DNA of 64,000 bases from assembly GCF_023822045.1 (NCBI RefSeq), contig NZ_CP084712.1, positions 4,585,001-4,649,000 of the forward strand. Direction: 5' to 3'. Source of the DNA: Sphingopyxis sp. USTB-05 (lineage in GTDB: Bacteria > Pseudomonadota > Alphaproteobacteria > Sphingomonadales > Sphingomonadaceae). Position numbers and translations under genes: made by a program. Below, piece after piece: positions 52,857 to 60,940 of the stretch (its first letter is position 1; the number at the start of each line of letters is the position of its first letter). Under the pieces are notes generated by a model. The model saw only the letters and a program-made list of their open reading frames with translations. It did no database searches and had not been told where the DNA came from.

Positions 52857-54350
52857 GTGCGTTATGTTTATGGCATCACTTCGGCCTTGCTGGCGGGTGG
52901 CACCGCGCTGGCGCTGGTCACCCAGTCTCCCGTCGGCGCGCAGGTCGCGCAGAATGAGAAGAGCGAAATCGCCAAGGTCGTGCCGCGTTCGGGCGCGCCC
53001 GAAAGCTTTGCCGATCTTGTCGAACAGCTGCAGCCTGCGGTCGTCAACATTTCGACCAAGCAGGAAGTCACGCTGGGCGTCCGGCTCAATCCCTTCGCCG
53101 GGACGCGTGAGCCGATCACGCAGGAACAGCAGGGCGGCGGATCGGGTTTCCTGATTTCGGCCGACGGCTATATCGTCACCAACAACCATGTCATCTCGGG
53201 CGGTCCGCGCGGTGAAGAGGTGAATCAGGTCACGGTGACGCTGACCAATCAAAAGGAATATAAGGCGACCATCGTCGGCCGCGACGTCGCCTCTGACCTC
53301 GCGCTGCTCAAGATCGATGCGACCGGCCTGCCGTTCGTGAAATTCGCCGACAGCAGCACGGCACGCGTCGGTGACTGGGTCGTCGCGATCGGCAACCCGC
53401 TCGGCCTTGGCTCGACAGTGACCGCGGGCATCATCTCGGCGGTTCAGCGCAACCTTGGCAGCGGCGGTGCCTATGACCGCTATATCCAGACCGATACCGC
53501 GATCAACCGCGGCAACTCGGGCGGTCCGCTGTTCGACCTTCAGGGCAATGTCGTCGGCATCAACAATATGCTGATCTCGCCCGTCGGCGCGAACATAGGC
53601 GTCAATTTCGCTATCCCCGCCGATGCCGCGATGCCCGTGATCAATGCGCTGCGTTCGGGTGAGAAAATCCAGCGCGGCTATCTGGGCATCGGCATCGCGC
53701 CGGTCGACGAGGATCTGGCGGCTGCGCTCGGCCTGCCCAAGGATCGCGGCGAGTTCGTCCAGCGCGTCGAAGACGATCAGGCGGCGGCGAAGGCCGGGCT
53801 GAAGCGCGGCGACGTCGTGACCAAGGTCAACGGCAAGGATGTCACGCCGCAGCAGACGCTGTCGTACATCGTGTCGAACACCAAGCCCGGGACGCGCATC
53901 CCGATCGAGATCATCCGCGACGGCAAGACGATGACCCTCAATGCCGTGGTCGGTACGCGTCCGCCCGAGAGTGAACTGACCGGCTCGAACTTCGATCCCG
54001 AGGATGAACAGGCGGTCCCCGAGGATCCGACCGGCGCCGCCGACAAGACGATCCAGGAAGTGCTTGGCCTGTCGGTACAGGTCGTGACGCCCGACATCGC
54101 ACGTGCGGTGGGTGTCGACGCCGGAACCAAGGGGCTGGTGATCGGCGCCGCGTCGGCGAACAGCGATGCCGGCCGCAAGGGCCTGCGTCGCGGCGACGTG
54201 ATCCTCAGCGTCAATCGCGCGGCGGTGACGTCGAGCGATGCGCTTGCAAAGGCGGTCACCGACGCAAAGAAGGCGGGCCGCGATGCGGTATTGCTCGAAA
54301 TCCTGCGTCGCGGTGGCCCCTCGGCCTTCATCGCCGTACGCGTGAAATAG
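52857..54350 (+). CDS. degP: Do/DegP-like periplasmic serine protease
   Basis: The 497-residue protease has a signal peptide, a trypsin-like domain with the triad visible as H in GYIVTNNHVIS, D in DVASDLALLKI and S in GNSGGPLFDL, and two PDZ domains (LGIGIAPVDEDL and the last 90 residues). It degrades or refolds misfolded periplasmic proteins. The start is GTG at 52857 with GAGGA upstream. It is followed by a strong terminator. The 139-base region upstream has no recognisable stress promoter. Confidence 0.95.
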   Translation: MRYVYGITSALLAGGTALALVTQSPVGAQVAQNEKSEIAKVVPRSGAPESFADLVEQLQPAVVNISTKQEVTLGVRLNPFAGTREPITQEQQGGGSGFLISADGYIVTNNHVISGGPRGEEVNQVTVTLTNQKEYKATIVGRDVASDLALLKIDATGLPFVKFADSSTARVGDWVVAIGNPLGLGSTVTAGIISAVQRNLGSGGAYDRYIQTDTAINRGNSGGPLFDLQGNVVGINNMLISPVGANIGVNFAIPADAAMPVINALRSGEKIQRGYLGIGIAPVDEDLAAALGLPKDRGEFVQRVEDDQAAAKAGLKRGDVVTKVNGKDVTPQQTLSYIVSNTKPGTRIPIEIIRDGKTMTLNAVVGTRPPESELTGSNFDPEDEQAVPEDPTGAADKTIQEVLGLSVQVVTPDIARAVGVDAGTKGLVIGAASANSDAGRKGLRRGDVILSVNRAAVTSSDALAKAVTDAKKAGRDAVLLEILRRGGPSAFIAVRVK

Positions 54351-54370
54351 GCCCAGCTTCGGCTGGCCGA

Positions 54371-54407
54371 AAAGGGGCGCCGCACCTTCGGGTCCGGCGC
54401 CCTTTTT
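54371..54407 (+). terminator. Rho-independent terminator of degP
   Basis: Arms GGGCGCCG (54375-54382) and CGGCGCCC (54395-54402) are followed by TTTTTG, and AAA precedes the stem. This is the cleanest intrinsic terminator in the window, 20 bases after the degP stop. Confidence 0.9.
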
Positions 54408-54462
54408 GTTGCGCATGCTCCTCAATGTTCCTACTATGTTCGCATAACATCGAGTCGGGAGA

Positions 54463-54837
54463 ATGATGATGATTGGCTATGTGACGCTGGGAACGAAGGA
54501 TATCGCCAAGGCTGCGGTCTTTTACGACGCAATCGCCGCCGAGCTCGAAACGCCGCGGATGATGGAATATGACAGCTTCATCGCGTGGGGCAAACCGGGC
54601 GGCGGTGCCGGCATCGGCATCACCAAACCCTTCGACGGCAATGTCGCGACCGTGGGCAATGGCGTGATGGTCGCGCTAGAGGCTAAGGACCAGGATCAGG
54701 TCCAGCGTCTCTACGATATCGCGCTCGCCAACGGCGGCACCTGCGAAGGCCCTCCGGGGCCGCGCGGCGAGGGATTCTACGCGGGCTATTTTCGCGATCC
54801 CGACGGCAACAAGCTCAACGCCTTCATCATGGGGTGA
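54463..54837 (+). CDS. VOC-family (glyoxalase-like) protein
   Basis: The 124-residue protein has the paired beta-alpha-beta-beta-beta modules of the vicinal oxygen chelate fold: MIGYVTLGTKDIAKAAVFYDAI at the start and GFYAGYFRDPDGNKLNAFIMG at the end. Typical metal ligands are partly present. Such small VOC proteins are dioxygenases, isomerases or resistance proteins; a specific role cannot be set. GGGAGAATG gives the ribosome-binding site. It is a single gene. Confidence 0.87.
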   Translation: MMMIGYVTLGTKDIAKAAVFYDAIAAELETPRMMEYDSFIAWGKPGGGAGIGITKPFDGNVATVGNGVMVALEAKDQDQVQRLYDIALANGGTCEGPPGPRGEGFYAGYFRDPDGNKLNAFIMG

Positions 54838-54892
54838 ACGGCTGCTGGCGACGGCCTTGGGGTGGTGAGCGGACGTTGCTTCCTTAATCCTT

Positions 54893-54921
54893 CGTCATCC
54901 CGGGCTTGACCCGGGATGACG
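54893..54921. terminator. Perfect CGTCATCCCGGG hairpin
   Basis: Twelve-base arms CGTCATCCCGGG (54893-54904) and CCCGGGATGACG (54910-54921) enclose a five-base loop between the VOC gene and the convergent bdcA. The arm sequence matches the REP-like hairpin at 23837, so it is a dispersed repeat acting as a terminator. Confidence 0.7.
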
Positions 54922-54967
54922 ATAGAATCGTCCGTTATCGGTCGTTACCGATGCCGTCCCGAACGGT

Positions 54968-55681
54968 TCAGGCGCCGAACGCGCCGTCGATGGTGTGCAT
55001 TGCGCCGGTGACAAAGCCCGCTTCGGGGCCCGCCAGCCAGGCGACCATGCCCGCGACCTCTTCGGGGCGCCCATGGCGCTTGATCGCCATGAAGCTGTGC
55101 ATCAACTCGCGCATCGGGCCATCCTCCGGATTCGCATCGGTATCGATCGGGCCGGGTTGCACGATATTGATCGTGATCCCGCGCGGTCCGAAATCGCGTG
55201 CCAGCCCGCGCGCCATGCCCTGCAACGCAGACTTGCTCAGCGCGTAGGAGGCCATACCGGGGACGGGCATGCGGTCGCCGTTGACCGACCCGATCACGAT
55301 GATGCGACCGCCCTCGGGCATCTGCCGGGCGGCCTCGACCGACGCATGATAGGGCGCATTCACATTGACGCGGATCAGCCGGTCGACGTCGTCGGGATCG
55401 AGGTCGAGCGCGTCGCCGAACAGCGCAAAGCCCGCATTGACAACGAGTATGTCGAGCGGGCCGCTCTCGCGCACGCGTGCAATCACGGCGTCGCGGTCGC
55501 CGCTGTCGGTCGGGACGGCGGTCGTGCCGGTTTCGGCCGCCAACTGCTCGGCCGCCTCGCGCGAGCCATTATAGGTGAAGACGAGCTTTGCGCCGTCCGA
55601 TGCGAAGCGGCGGACGATTGCCGCGCCGATCCCGCGGCTGCCGCCGAGGACGAGAACGGATTTTCCTTGGAATTCGGACAT
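54968..55681 (-). CDS. bdcA: BdcA-like SDR, biofilm-dispersal-type c-di-GMP-binding protein
   Basis: The 237-residue SDR matches, as far as I recall it, E. coli BdcA over the whole length: VLGGSRGIGAAIVRRF, ASVEAARQMPEGGRIIVIGS, SYALSKSALQGMARGLARDF and the ending FVTGAMHTIDGAFGA. BdcA binds cyclic di-GMP in E. coli and promotes biofilm dispersal; its enzymatic activity is uncertain. It diverges from a BdcR-like TetR gene with two operator copies between them, the same arrangement as in E. coli. GGGGAGACT before the ATG gives the ribosome-binding site. Confidence 0.88.
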   Translation of the reverse strand: MSEFQGKSVLVLGGSRGIGAAIVRRFASDGAKLVFTYNGSREAAEQLAAETGTTAVPTDSGDRDAVIARVRESGPLDILVVNAGFALFGDALDLDPDDVDRLIRVNVNAPYHASVEAARQMPEGGRIIVIGSVNGDRMPVPGMASYALSKSALQGMARGLARDFGPRGITINIVQPGPIDTDANPEDGPMRELMHSFMAIKRHGRPEEVAGMVAWLAGPEAGFVTGAMHTIDGAFGA

Positions 55682-55702
55682 GGGGAGACTCCTTGCTTAT
55701 TA

Positions 55703-55768
55703 ATGTAGGAACCACTACATAAAACTGCGAAAGCTATCGTCAAGGTATTTTGTAACAGTGACTACAAA
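55703..55768. promoter_or_regulatory. Two BdcR-type operators in the bdcA-bdcR intergenic region
   Basis: ATGTAG-GAACCA-CTACAT at 55703-55720 is a perfect dyad. A second site TGTAA-CAGTGA-CTACA at 55751-55766 follows the same TGTAR-N6-CTACA pattern and overlaps the GTG start of bdcR. Centre-to-centre distance is 47 bases. The two sites would control both divergent genes. Confidence 0.8.
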
Positions 55769-56348
55769 TAAATCCCGTTCGCGCGGCCGGCCTAGGCGCT
55801 TCGACCCCGAAGCGGCGGTGGTGACGGCGCAGCAATTGTTCCACGCGCGCGGCTATGATGCGGTCAGCGTCGCCGATATCACCGAGGCGCTCGGTATCAA
55901 TCCGCCCAGCTTTTATGCCGCTTTCGGCAGCAAGGCCGGACTTTATCAACGTGTACTCGACCATTGGACGGGGACCGAGGCGATCCCGCTCGCGGATATC
56001 CTGCGTCCCGACGTTCCCGTCGCCGCTGCCCTGGCCGCAATGCTGGAGGATGCCGCGCGTCGCTATGCCTCCGATCCGGCGGCGGGGGGCTGTCTCGTGC
56101 TCGAAGGCACGCGTTGCAACGACGACGGTGCGCGCGAAGCCGCCCGCACGCTCAACCTTGGGGCTGAAGAGTTCATCCGCGACTATATTGCGGCCCGCCA
56201 TCCCGAAGCCGCCGATGAGGTCGGCGATTTTGTGAGCACGACGATGTCGGGGCTCTCAGCCAAGGCGCGAAGCGGGCACGATCTGCCGCGCCTTCTTGCC
56301 ACCGCACGTCTCGCTGGCGGCGTTCTCGGGCAAATCCTGCCTGCCTGA
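55758..56348 (+). CDS. bdcR: BdcR-like TetR-family repressor
   Basis: The 196-residue regulator has an N-terminal helix-turn-helix (DAVSVADITEALGINPPSFY) and matches E. coli BdcR in the text as I recall it: RGRPRRFDPE, AAFGSKAGL, GTEAIPLADILR and MSGLSAKAR. The start is GTG, about 11 bases after AAGG, inside an operator. It is expected to repress bdcA and itself. The inducing ligand is unknown. Confidence 0.9.
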   Translation: MTTNKSRSRGRPRRFDPEAAVVTAQQLFHARGYDAVSVADITEALGINPPSFYAAFGSKAGLYQRVLDHWTGTEAIPLADILRPDVPVAAALAAMLEDAARRYASDPAAGGCLVLEGTRCNDDGAREAARTLNLGAEEFIRDYIAARHPEAADEVGDFVSTTMSGLSAKARSGHDLPRLLATARLAGGVLGQILPA

Positions 56349-56418
56349 TCGCCGCCCCGATCATCACTTGGCCTATGCCCTCTTGCGAAGCCCTGCGGAC
56401 GCGGCATAGTCCGCCGCC

Positions 56419-57792
56419 ATGCGCATGTCATACAGCCCGCTCGCCCTCGCCGCCGCCTTGCTGGCCGCCGCACCCGTCCACGCCAAGCCCGCCGATACCG
56501 ACGCGGCGAAAAAGATATTGAAGGACAGCATTGCGATCCCGACGGTCGAAGGGCGCGGACAGGTGCCGAAGCTCGCGGCCTATTATGCGAGCGTGCTGAA
56601 AGCCGCGGGCTATGCTGACAGCGATATCGAGATCACGCCGATGGGCGAAACCGCAACCTTTGCCGCGACGCTCGCCGGAACGGGCAAGGGCAAGCCGATC
56701 GTGCTGCTCGGCCACATGGACGTCGTCGAGGCCGACCCCAAGGACTGGACGCGTGATCCCTTCGTGCCCGTCGAGGAGGAAGGCTATATTTTCGGCCGCG
56801 GGTCGGAGGATAACAAGTTCGACGTCTCGATGATGGTCGCCACGATGGCACAGCTCAAAAAGGACGGCTTCAAGCCGAAGCGTTCGATCATCCTGTTGCT
56901 TTCCGGTGACGAGGAAACTTCGATGGTGACGACGCGCGCGCTTGCGGCGAAGTATAAGGGCGCCGAATTCGCCTTGAACGGCGACGGCGGCGGCGGGCTG
57001 ATCGGCGAGGACGGCAAGCCCAAATATTACGGCCTGCAGGCGGGCGAGAAGACCTATGCCGACTTCACGCTCGAAGTGACCAATCCCGGCGGCCACAGTT
57101 CGCGCCCGTCGGACACCAATGCGATCGTCCAGCTTTCGAACGCGCTCGCCAAAGTCGGCGCCTATCGCTTCACGCCGCAACAAAATGAGCTGACCAAGGT
57201 CGGCATGCCTATCGTCGCCGATCAGGTCGGCGGCGATATCGGCGCGGCGCTCAAGGCTTTTGCCGCCAACCCCGCCGATGCGAAAGCCATCGCAGCAATC
57301 CGTGCCGACCCCGAATATATCGGCCAGATCGGTACCACTTGCGTCCCGACGCTGACCAAGGGCGGACATGCCGAAAATGCGCTGCCCCAGCGGGCGACCG
57401 CGAATATCAACTGCCGCATCTTTCCCGGCGTTCCGGTCGAAACGGTGCGTGCCGAGCTCGAAAAGGTGATCGCCGATCCTGCGGTCAAGGTGAAGACCGA
57501 TCCCGACGCGAGCGCGAGCGATGCATCGCCGCTGCGCCCCGATGTCGTCGCGGCGGTGACGAAGGCCGTGCATGCGCGCGCGCCGGGCCTGCCGATCATC
57601 CCGTCGATGAGCGCGGGCGCCACCGACAGCTATCATTTCCGCATTCAGGGCGTGCCGAGCTATGGTGTCGCGGGCCTTTTCTCAAAGGCCAGCGACAGTT
57701 ATGCGCACGGCCTTAACGAGCGCGTCCCCGTCGACGCGATCACGCCCGCGCTCGCGCATTGGGACAGCCTGCTGCGCGATCTTTCGAGATAA
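56419..57792 (+). CDS. Exported M20-family metallopeptidase
   Basis: The 457-residue enzyme has a signal peptide (MRMSYSPLALAAALLAAAP, cut near VHA), the zinc-binding text LLGHMDVVEADP with its catalytic aspartate, the glutamate pair SGDEETS, and a dimerisation domain before the last zinc histidine in ATDSYHFRIQG. M20 enzymes hydrolyse dipeptides or acylated amino acids; this secreted subtype is common in sphingomonads. The start gives the signal peptide. It converges with the TetR gene. Confidence 0.93.
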   Translation: MRMSYSPLALAAALLAAAPVHAKPADTDAAKKILKDSIAIPTVEGRGQVPKLAAYYASVLKAAGYADSDIEITPMGETATFAATLAGTGKGKPIVLLGHMDVVEADPKDWTRDPFVPVEEEGYIFGRGSEDNKFDVSMMVATMAQLKKDGFKPKRSIILLLSGDEETSMVTTRALAAKYKGAEFALNGDGGGGLIGEDGKPKYYGLQAGEKTYADFTLEVTNPGGHSSRPSDTNAIVQLSNALAKVGAYRFTPQQNELTKVGMPIVADQVGGDIGAALKAFAANPADAKAIAAIRADPEYIGQIGTTCVPTLTKGGHAENALPQRATANINCRIFPGVPVETVRAELEKVIADPAVKVKTDPDASASDASPLRPDVVAAVTKAVHARAPGLPIIPSMSAGATDSYHFRIQGVPSYGVAGLFSKASDSYAHGLNERVPVDAITPALAHWDSLLRDLSR

Positions 57793-57797
57793 CTGCT

Positions 57798-57824
57798 CGT
57801 CGCCCCGGCTTTGCTGGGGCGACG
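57798..57824. terminator. Hairpin between convergent peptidase and TetR genes
   Basis: Nine-base arms CGTCGCCCC (57798-57806) and GGGGCGACG (57816-57824) enclose a nine-base loop, five bases after the peptidase stop and two before the TetR stop. It probably serves both directions, though neither side has a long T run. Confidence 0.65.
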
Positions 57825-57826
57825 CG

Positions 57827-58417
57827 CTACACCAAAGCGCTCACCGCGCGCTCGACCATCTGGACTGCCGCATCCGCGCCGAAGCTTGTCGAGTCGAGCG
57901 ACAGTTCGAGCCACAAGCCGTCGACCATGGCGGTCAGCATGATCGCCAGCCGTTCGGCATCCGCCGCGCCGCATGCCGTGAGCAACTCGCCCAGCCGTTC
58001 GCGATAGCCGGCGTAGCTTTCCGCGTGGATGTCCGCCATCCGTGCATCGCTTCGTGCCAGCGCCCAAAAGGCGGTCCATGCGCCCAGCAGTTCGGGATCG
58101 GTCACCGGCGGACGGAAGCTGGCGGTAAGATATGCGTTCAGCCGCGCGCGCGAATCCTTGCCCGCGCCCTCGACCGCCGCCGCGAAAATCGCGTCCATCC
58201 GGTCGCTCGTCGCTTGATAAGTGGCCGCGACCAGATCGTCGATGCCGCCGAAATAATGGCGCAGCAGACCGGGCGAAACACCTGCCTTTGCGCAGATGGC
58301 TCGAACATTCGTGCCCGCAAGACCATGTTCGGCAAGCACCGCCGCAGTCGCCTCGATCAGGTCGGCCCGGCGGGCATCGGCGCTTTCGCGCGTAAAGGCT
58401 TGGCGAGAGGGCTGCAT
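57827..58417 (-). CDS. TetR-family regulator, BetI-like
   Basis: The 196-residue regulator has a helix-turn-helix (NVRAICAKAGVSPGLLRHYFGG) and a BetI-like C-terminal domain (WTAFWALARSD, MVDGLWLELSLD). It diverges from the Rieske oxygenase with only 33 bases between the start codons, and a 22-base dyad fills that gap. It therefore almost surely represses the oxygenase. BetI relatives sense choline or betaine-like ligands, which would suit a quaternary-amine oxygenase; this is inference. Confidence 0.9.
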   Translation of the reverse strand: MQPSRQAFTRESADARRADLIEATAAVLAEHGLAGTNVRAICAKAGVSPGLLRHYFGGIDDLVAATYQATSDRMDAIFAAAVEGAGKDSRARLNAYLTASFRPPVTDPELLGAWTAFWALARSDARMADIHAESYAGYRERLGELLTACGAADAERLAIMLTAMVDGLWLELSLDSTSFGADAAVQMVERAVSALV

Positions 58418-58418
58418 G

Positions 58419-58440
58419 TTGTTATACGTTTGTACAACAA
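58419..58440. promoter_or_regulatory. Operator between the BetI-like regulator and the Rieske oxygenase
   Basis: Arms TTGTTATAC (58419-58427) and GTACAACAA (58432-58440) are inverted repeats matching at eight of nine positions around a four-base spacer. The site touches the start of the TetR gene and lies ten bases before the oxygenase ATG. Confidence 0.75.
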
Positions 58441-58450
58441 GGACGGGATT

Positions 58451-59620
58451 ATGGCAACGCTACGCGACACTTTCGACAACATCGACCCGCTGGACGGCTG
58501 GTCGCTTCCCGCGTGGACATACAGCGACCCCGATTTCTACGCCGCCGAAATGGAGCGCATCTTCCGCCCGAGCTGGCAGGTCGTCTGCCACGACAGCGAT
58601 ATCCCGAACGTCGGCGACTGGCACAGCATCGACTATTGCGGCGAGAGCGTGATCCTGGTGCGCGGCACCGACCGCAACGTGCGCGCTTTCACTAATGTGT
58701 GCCGCCACCGCGGCTCGCGCCTCGTCGATGGCGCGGCCGGCTGCGCGAAGAAGCTCGTCTGCCCCTATCACGCCTGGACCTATGAACTCGACGGCCGCCT
58801 GACCGGGGTTCCCGATTCGGCGAGCTATCCGACGCTCGACAAGAGCAAGGCCGGGCTCGTTCCTGTGGGGCTCGAACAATGGCGCGGTTTCTGGTTCGTG
58901 CGGCTGGAGGATGATGGCGGGCCGTCGGTCGCATCGATGATGGCACCCTATGAGGCGCAGGTCGCTCCGTACCGTTTCGAGGAACTCGGCGCTTTGGGCC
59001 GCGTCACGCTGCGCCCGCGCGAGGTGAACTGGAAGAATGTCGGCGACAATTATTCGGACGGCCTTCACATCCCCGTCGCGCACCCTGGGCTGACGCGGCT
59101 TTTCGGCAAAAGCTATGGTGTCGAGGCCGAGGATAATGTCGATCGCATGTGGGGCGACCTGATCGACCGGCCGTCGGTGAACTGGTCCGAACGCATGTAT
59201 CAACGACTGCTGCCCCCGGTGCCGCATTTGCCCGAAGCGAACCAGCGCCACTGGCTCTATTTCAAGCTGTGGCCGAATGTCGCGTTCGACATCTATCCCG
59301 ATCAGGTCGATTTCATGCAATGGCTTCCAACCGGGCCGACGACCTGCCTGATCCGCGAGATCAGCTATGTGCTCCCCGATGAGCGCCGCGAGATGAAGGC
59401 TGCGCGCTACCTCAACTGGCGCATCAACCGACAGGTCAACGCCGAGGACACCGAACTGATCACGCGCGTCCAGCAGGGGATGCAGTCAAAGAGCTTCACC
59501 ATGGGACCGCTCAGCGACAAGGAAGTGTGCCTCAAGCATTTCTGCTCGCGGATGCGCGACCTGGTTCCAGAGGCGCGGCTGGAGCGAGCGCCGGCGTCGG
59601 GGTGGAGCAGGAGGGGATGA
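58451..59620 (+). CDS. Rieske non-haem iron oxygenase, alpha subunit
   Basis: The 389-residue protein has a Rieske 2Fe-2S site, C-R-H (NVCRHRGSR) and C-P-Y-H (LVCPYHAWTYELDGR), and a catalytic domain with the iron-binding set N-x-x-D-x-x-H-x4-H (NYSDGLHIPVAH). It resembles ring-hydroxylating dioxygenases and GbcA/CntA-type amine monooxygenases. Start 58451 lies just after the operator with AAGGACGGG upstream. A reductase is needed but absent nearby. It begins a likely three-gene unit with a FAD monooxygenase and a desaturase-like oxidoreductase. Confidence 0.93.
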   Translation: MATLRDTFDNIDPLDGWSLPAWTYSDPDFYAAEMERIFRPSWQVVCHDSDIPNVGDWHSIDYCGESVILVRGTDRNVRAFTNVCRHRGSRLVDGAAGCAKKLVCPYHAWTYELDGRLTGVPDSASYPTLDKSKAGLVPVGLEQWRGFWFVRLEDDGGPSVASMMAPYEAQVAPYRFEELGALGRVTLRPREVNWKNVGDNYSDGLHIPVAHPGLTRLFGKSYGVEAEDNVDRMWGDLIDRPSVNWSERMYQRLLPPVPHLPEANQRHWLYFKLWPNVAFDIYPDQVDFMQWLPTGPTTCLIREISYVLPDERREMKAARYLNWRINRQVNAEDTELITRVQQGMQSKSFTMGPLSDKEVCLKHFCSRMRDLVPEARLERAPASGWSRRG

Positions 59621-59643
59621 GTATCCTCCTATTTCCGTTCGCA

Positions 59644-59705
59644 TCGAGCGAAGTCGAGATGCCCATCGGGAACGCCCTGCCTCCCGGTGTCTCGACTTCG
59701 CTCGA
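59644..59705. repeat. Long inverted repeat with TCGAGCGAAGTCGAGA arms
   Basis: Perfect sixteen-base arms at 59644-59659 and 59690-59705 enclose 30 bases. The arms themselves are partly palindromic (TCGA...TCGA). It interrupts the 102-base gap between the Rieske and FAD genes. This looks like a dispersed sphingomonad palindrome and may attenuate transcription within the unit. Confidence 0.72.
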
Positions 59706-59722
59706 CACGACCGGAGATAGCC

Positions 59723-60940
59723 ATGGCTGATCTACCTACTATCATCGTGGGCGGCGGACCCGCGGGCATGGTCGCCGGCCTGCTGCTCGCGCGCGCCGGC
59801 GTGCCTGTCACCATCCTCGAAAAGCACGCCGACTTCCTCCGCGATTTCCGCGGCGACACGGTGCATCCCTCGACGCTCGCACTGTTCAACGAGATCGGTC
59901 TGCTCGAAGAGTTGCTGAAAGAGCCGCACGCTGCGATCGACACGATGACGCTGAACTTGCTCGGCGGTCACTATACGATCGCGACGATGAAGCATCTGCC
60001 CGTCGCGGCGCGCTTTGTCGCGATGATGCCGCAATGGGATTTGCTCGATTTCATCGCCGGGCAGGGCCGGAAATATCCGACCTTCGACCTGCGCATGTCG
60101 ACCGAGGCGACTGGGTTGACCTTCGATGCGAACGGCCGCGCCAGCGGCGTGGCGCTGGCCAGCGGCGAAACCTTGCCCGCGCGGCTCGTCATCGCTGCCG
60201 ACGGCCGTCGCTCGGTGCTGCGCGATGCCGCCGAATTGCCTCTCGAAGATCTGGGCGCGCCGATGGATGTGCTGTGGTTTCGTGTCCCCGTTCCGGCAGG
60301 AATGAACATGTCCGAAGTCGCGCTCGGCACGATCGACAAGGGCGGCATGGTCGTCGCAATCCCGCGCGGCGATTATTGGCAATGCGCGCAGATCATCGAA
60401 AAGGGCGGCTTCGCTCCGATCGAGGCGCGGGGAATTGCAGCGTTTCGCGACAAGGTGGTCGAAATTGCCCCGGGTCTGGCTGCGGGGATTGAGGCGATCC
60501 AGAGCTTCGACGATGTGAAATTGCTTTCGGTCGCGCTCGACCGGCTGACGCGCTGGTCGCGCCCCGGCCTGCTTGCGATCGGCGATGCCGCACACGCGAT
60601 GTCGCCCGTCGGCGGTGTCGGCATCAATCTCGCTGTGCAGGATGCGGTTGCGGCAGCGAACATCCTTGCGGCGCCGCTCGCTGCGGGCGCCGACCCCGAT
60701 CCGCTGCTCGCGCGCGTGCAGGAGCGCCGCTGGAAACCGACGACGCGTATGCAGGCGATCCAGCGGTTCGCGCATCAGCGCGTCATCGAACCGATGTTGC
60801 GCGGCGAAATCACGCGTGTGCCCTTCGCTGTCCGCTTGCTCGACCGCGTTCCGCTGCTGCGCCGCATTCCGGGCCGAATCCTCGGCCTCGGCTTCGGCCG
60901 CCAACATGTTCAATCCCCGCTCGCGAAAGATTTTCAATGA
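59723..60940 (+). CDS. FAD-dependent monooxygenase, UbiH/PHBH type
   Basis: The 405-residue flavoprotein has the FAD dinucleotide motif IIVGGGPAGMVAGLLLA at its start, a DG motif (VIAADGRRS) and the second FAD motif LLAIGDAAHAMSPVGGVGINLAVQDA. Such enzymes hydroxylate aromatic or heterocyclic rings with NAD(P)H. CCGGAG precedes ATG 59723, which lies just after the repeat. The stop overlaps the next gene by ATGA. The substrate is unknown. Confidence 0.93.
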   Translation: MADLPTIIVGGGPAGMVAGLLLARAGVPVTILEKHADFLRDFRGDTVHPSTLALFNEIGLLEELLKEPHAAIDTMTLNLLGGHYTIATMKHLPVAARFVAMMPQWDLLDFIAGQGRKYPTFDLRMSTEATGLTFDANGRASGVALASGETLPARLVIAADGRRSVLRDAAELPLEDLGAPMDVLWFRVPVPAGMNMSEVALGTIDKGGMVVAIPRGDYWQCAQIIEKGGFAPIEARGIAAFRDKVVEIAPGLAAGIEAIQSFDDVKLLSVALDRLTRWSRPGLLAIGDAAHAMSPVGGVGINLAVQDAVAAANILAAPLAAGADPDPLLARVQERRWKPTTRMQAIQRFAHQRVIEPMLRGEITRVPFAVRLLDRVPLLRRIPGRILGLGFGRQHVQSPLAKDFQ

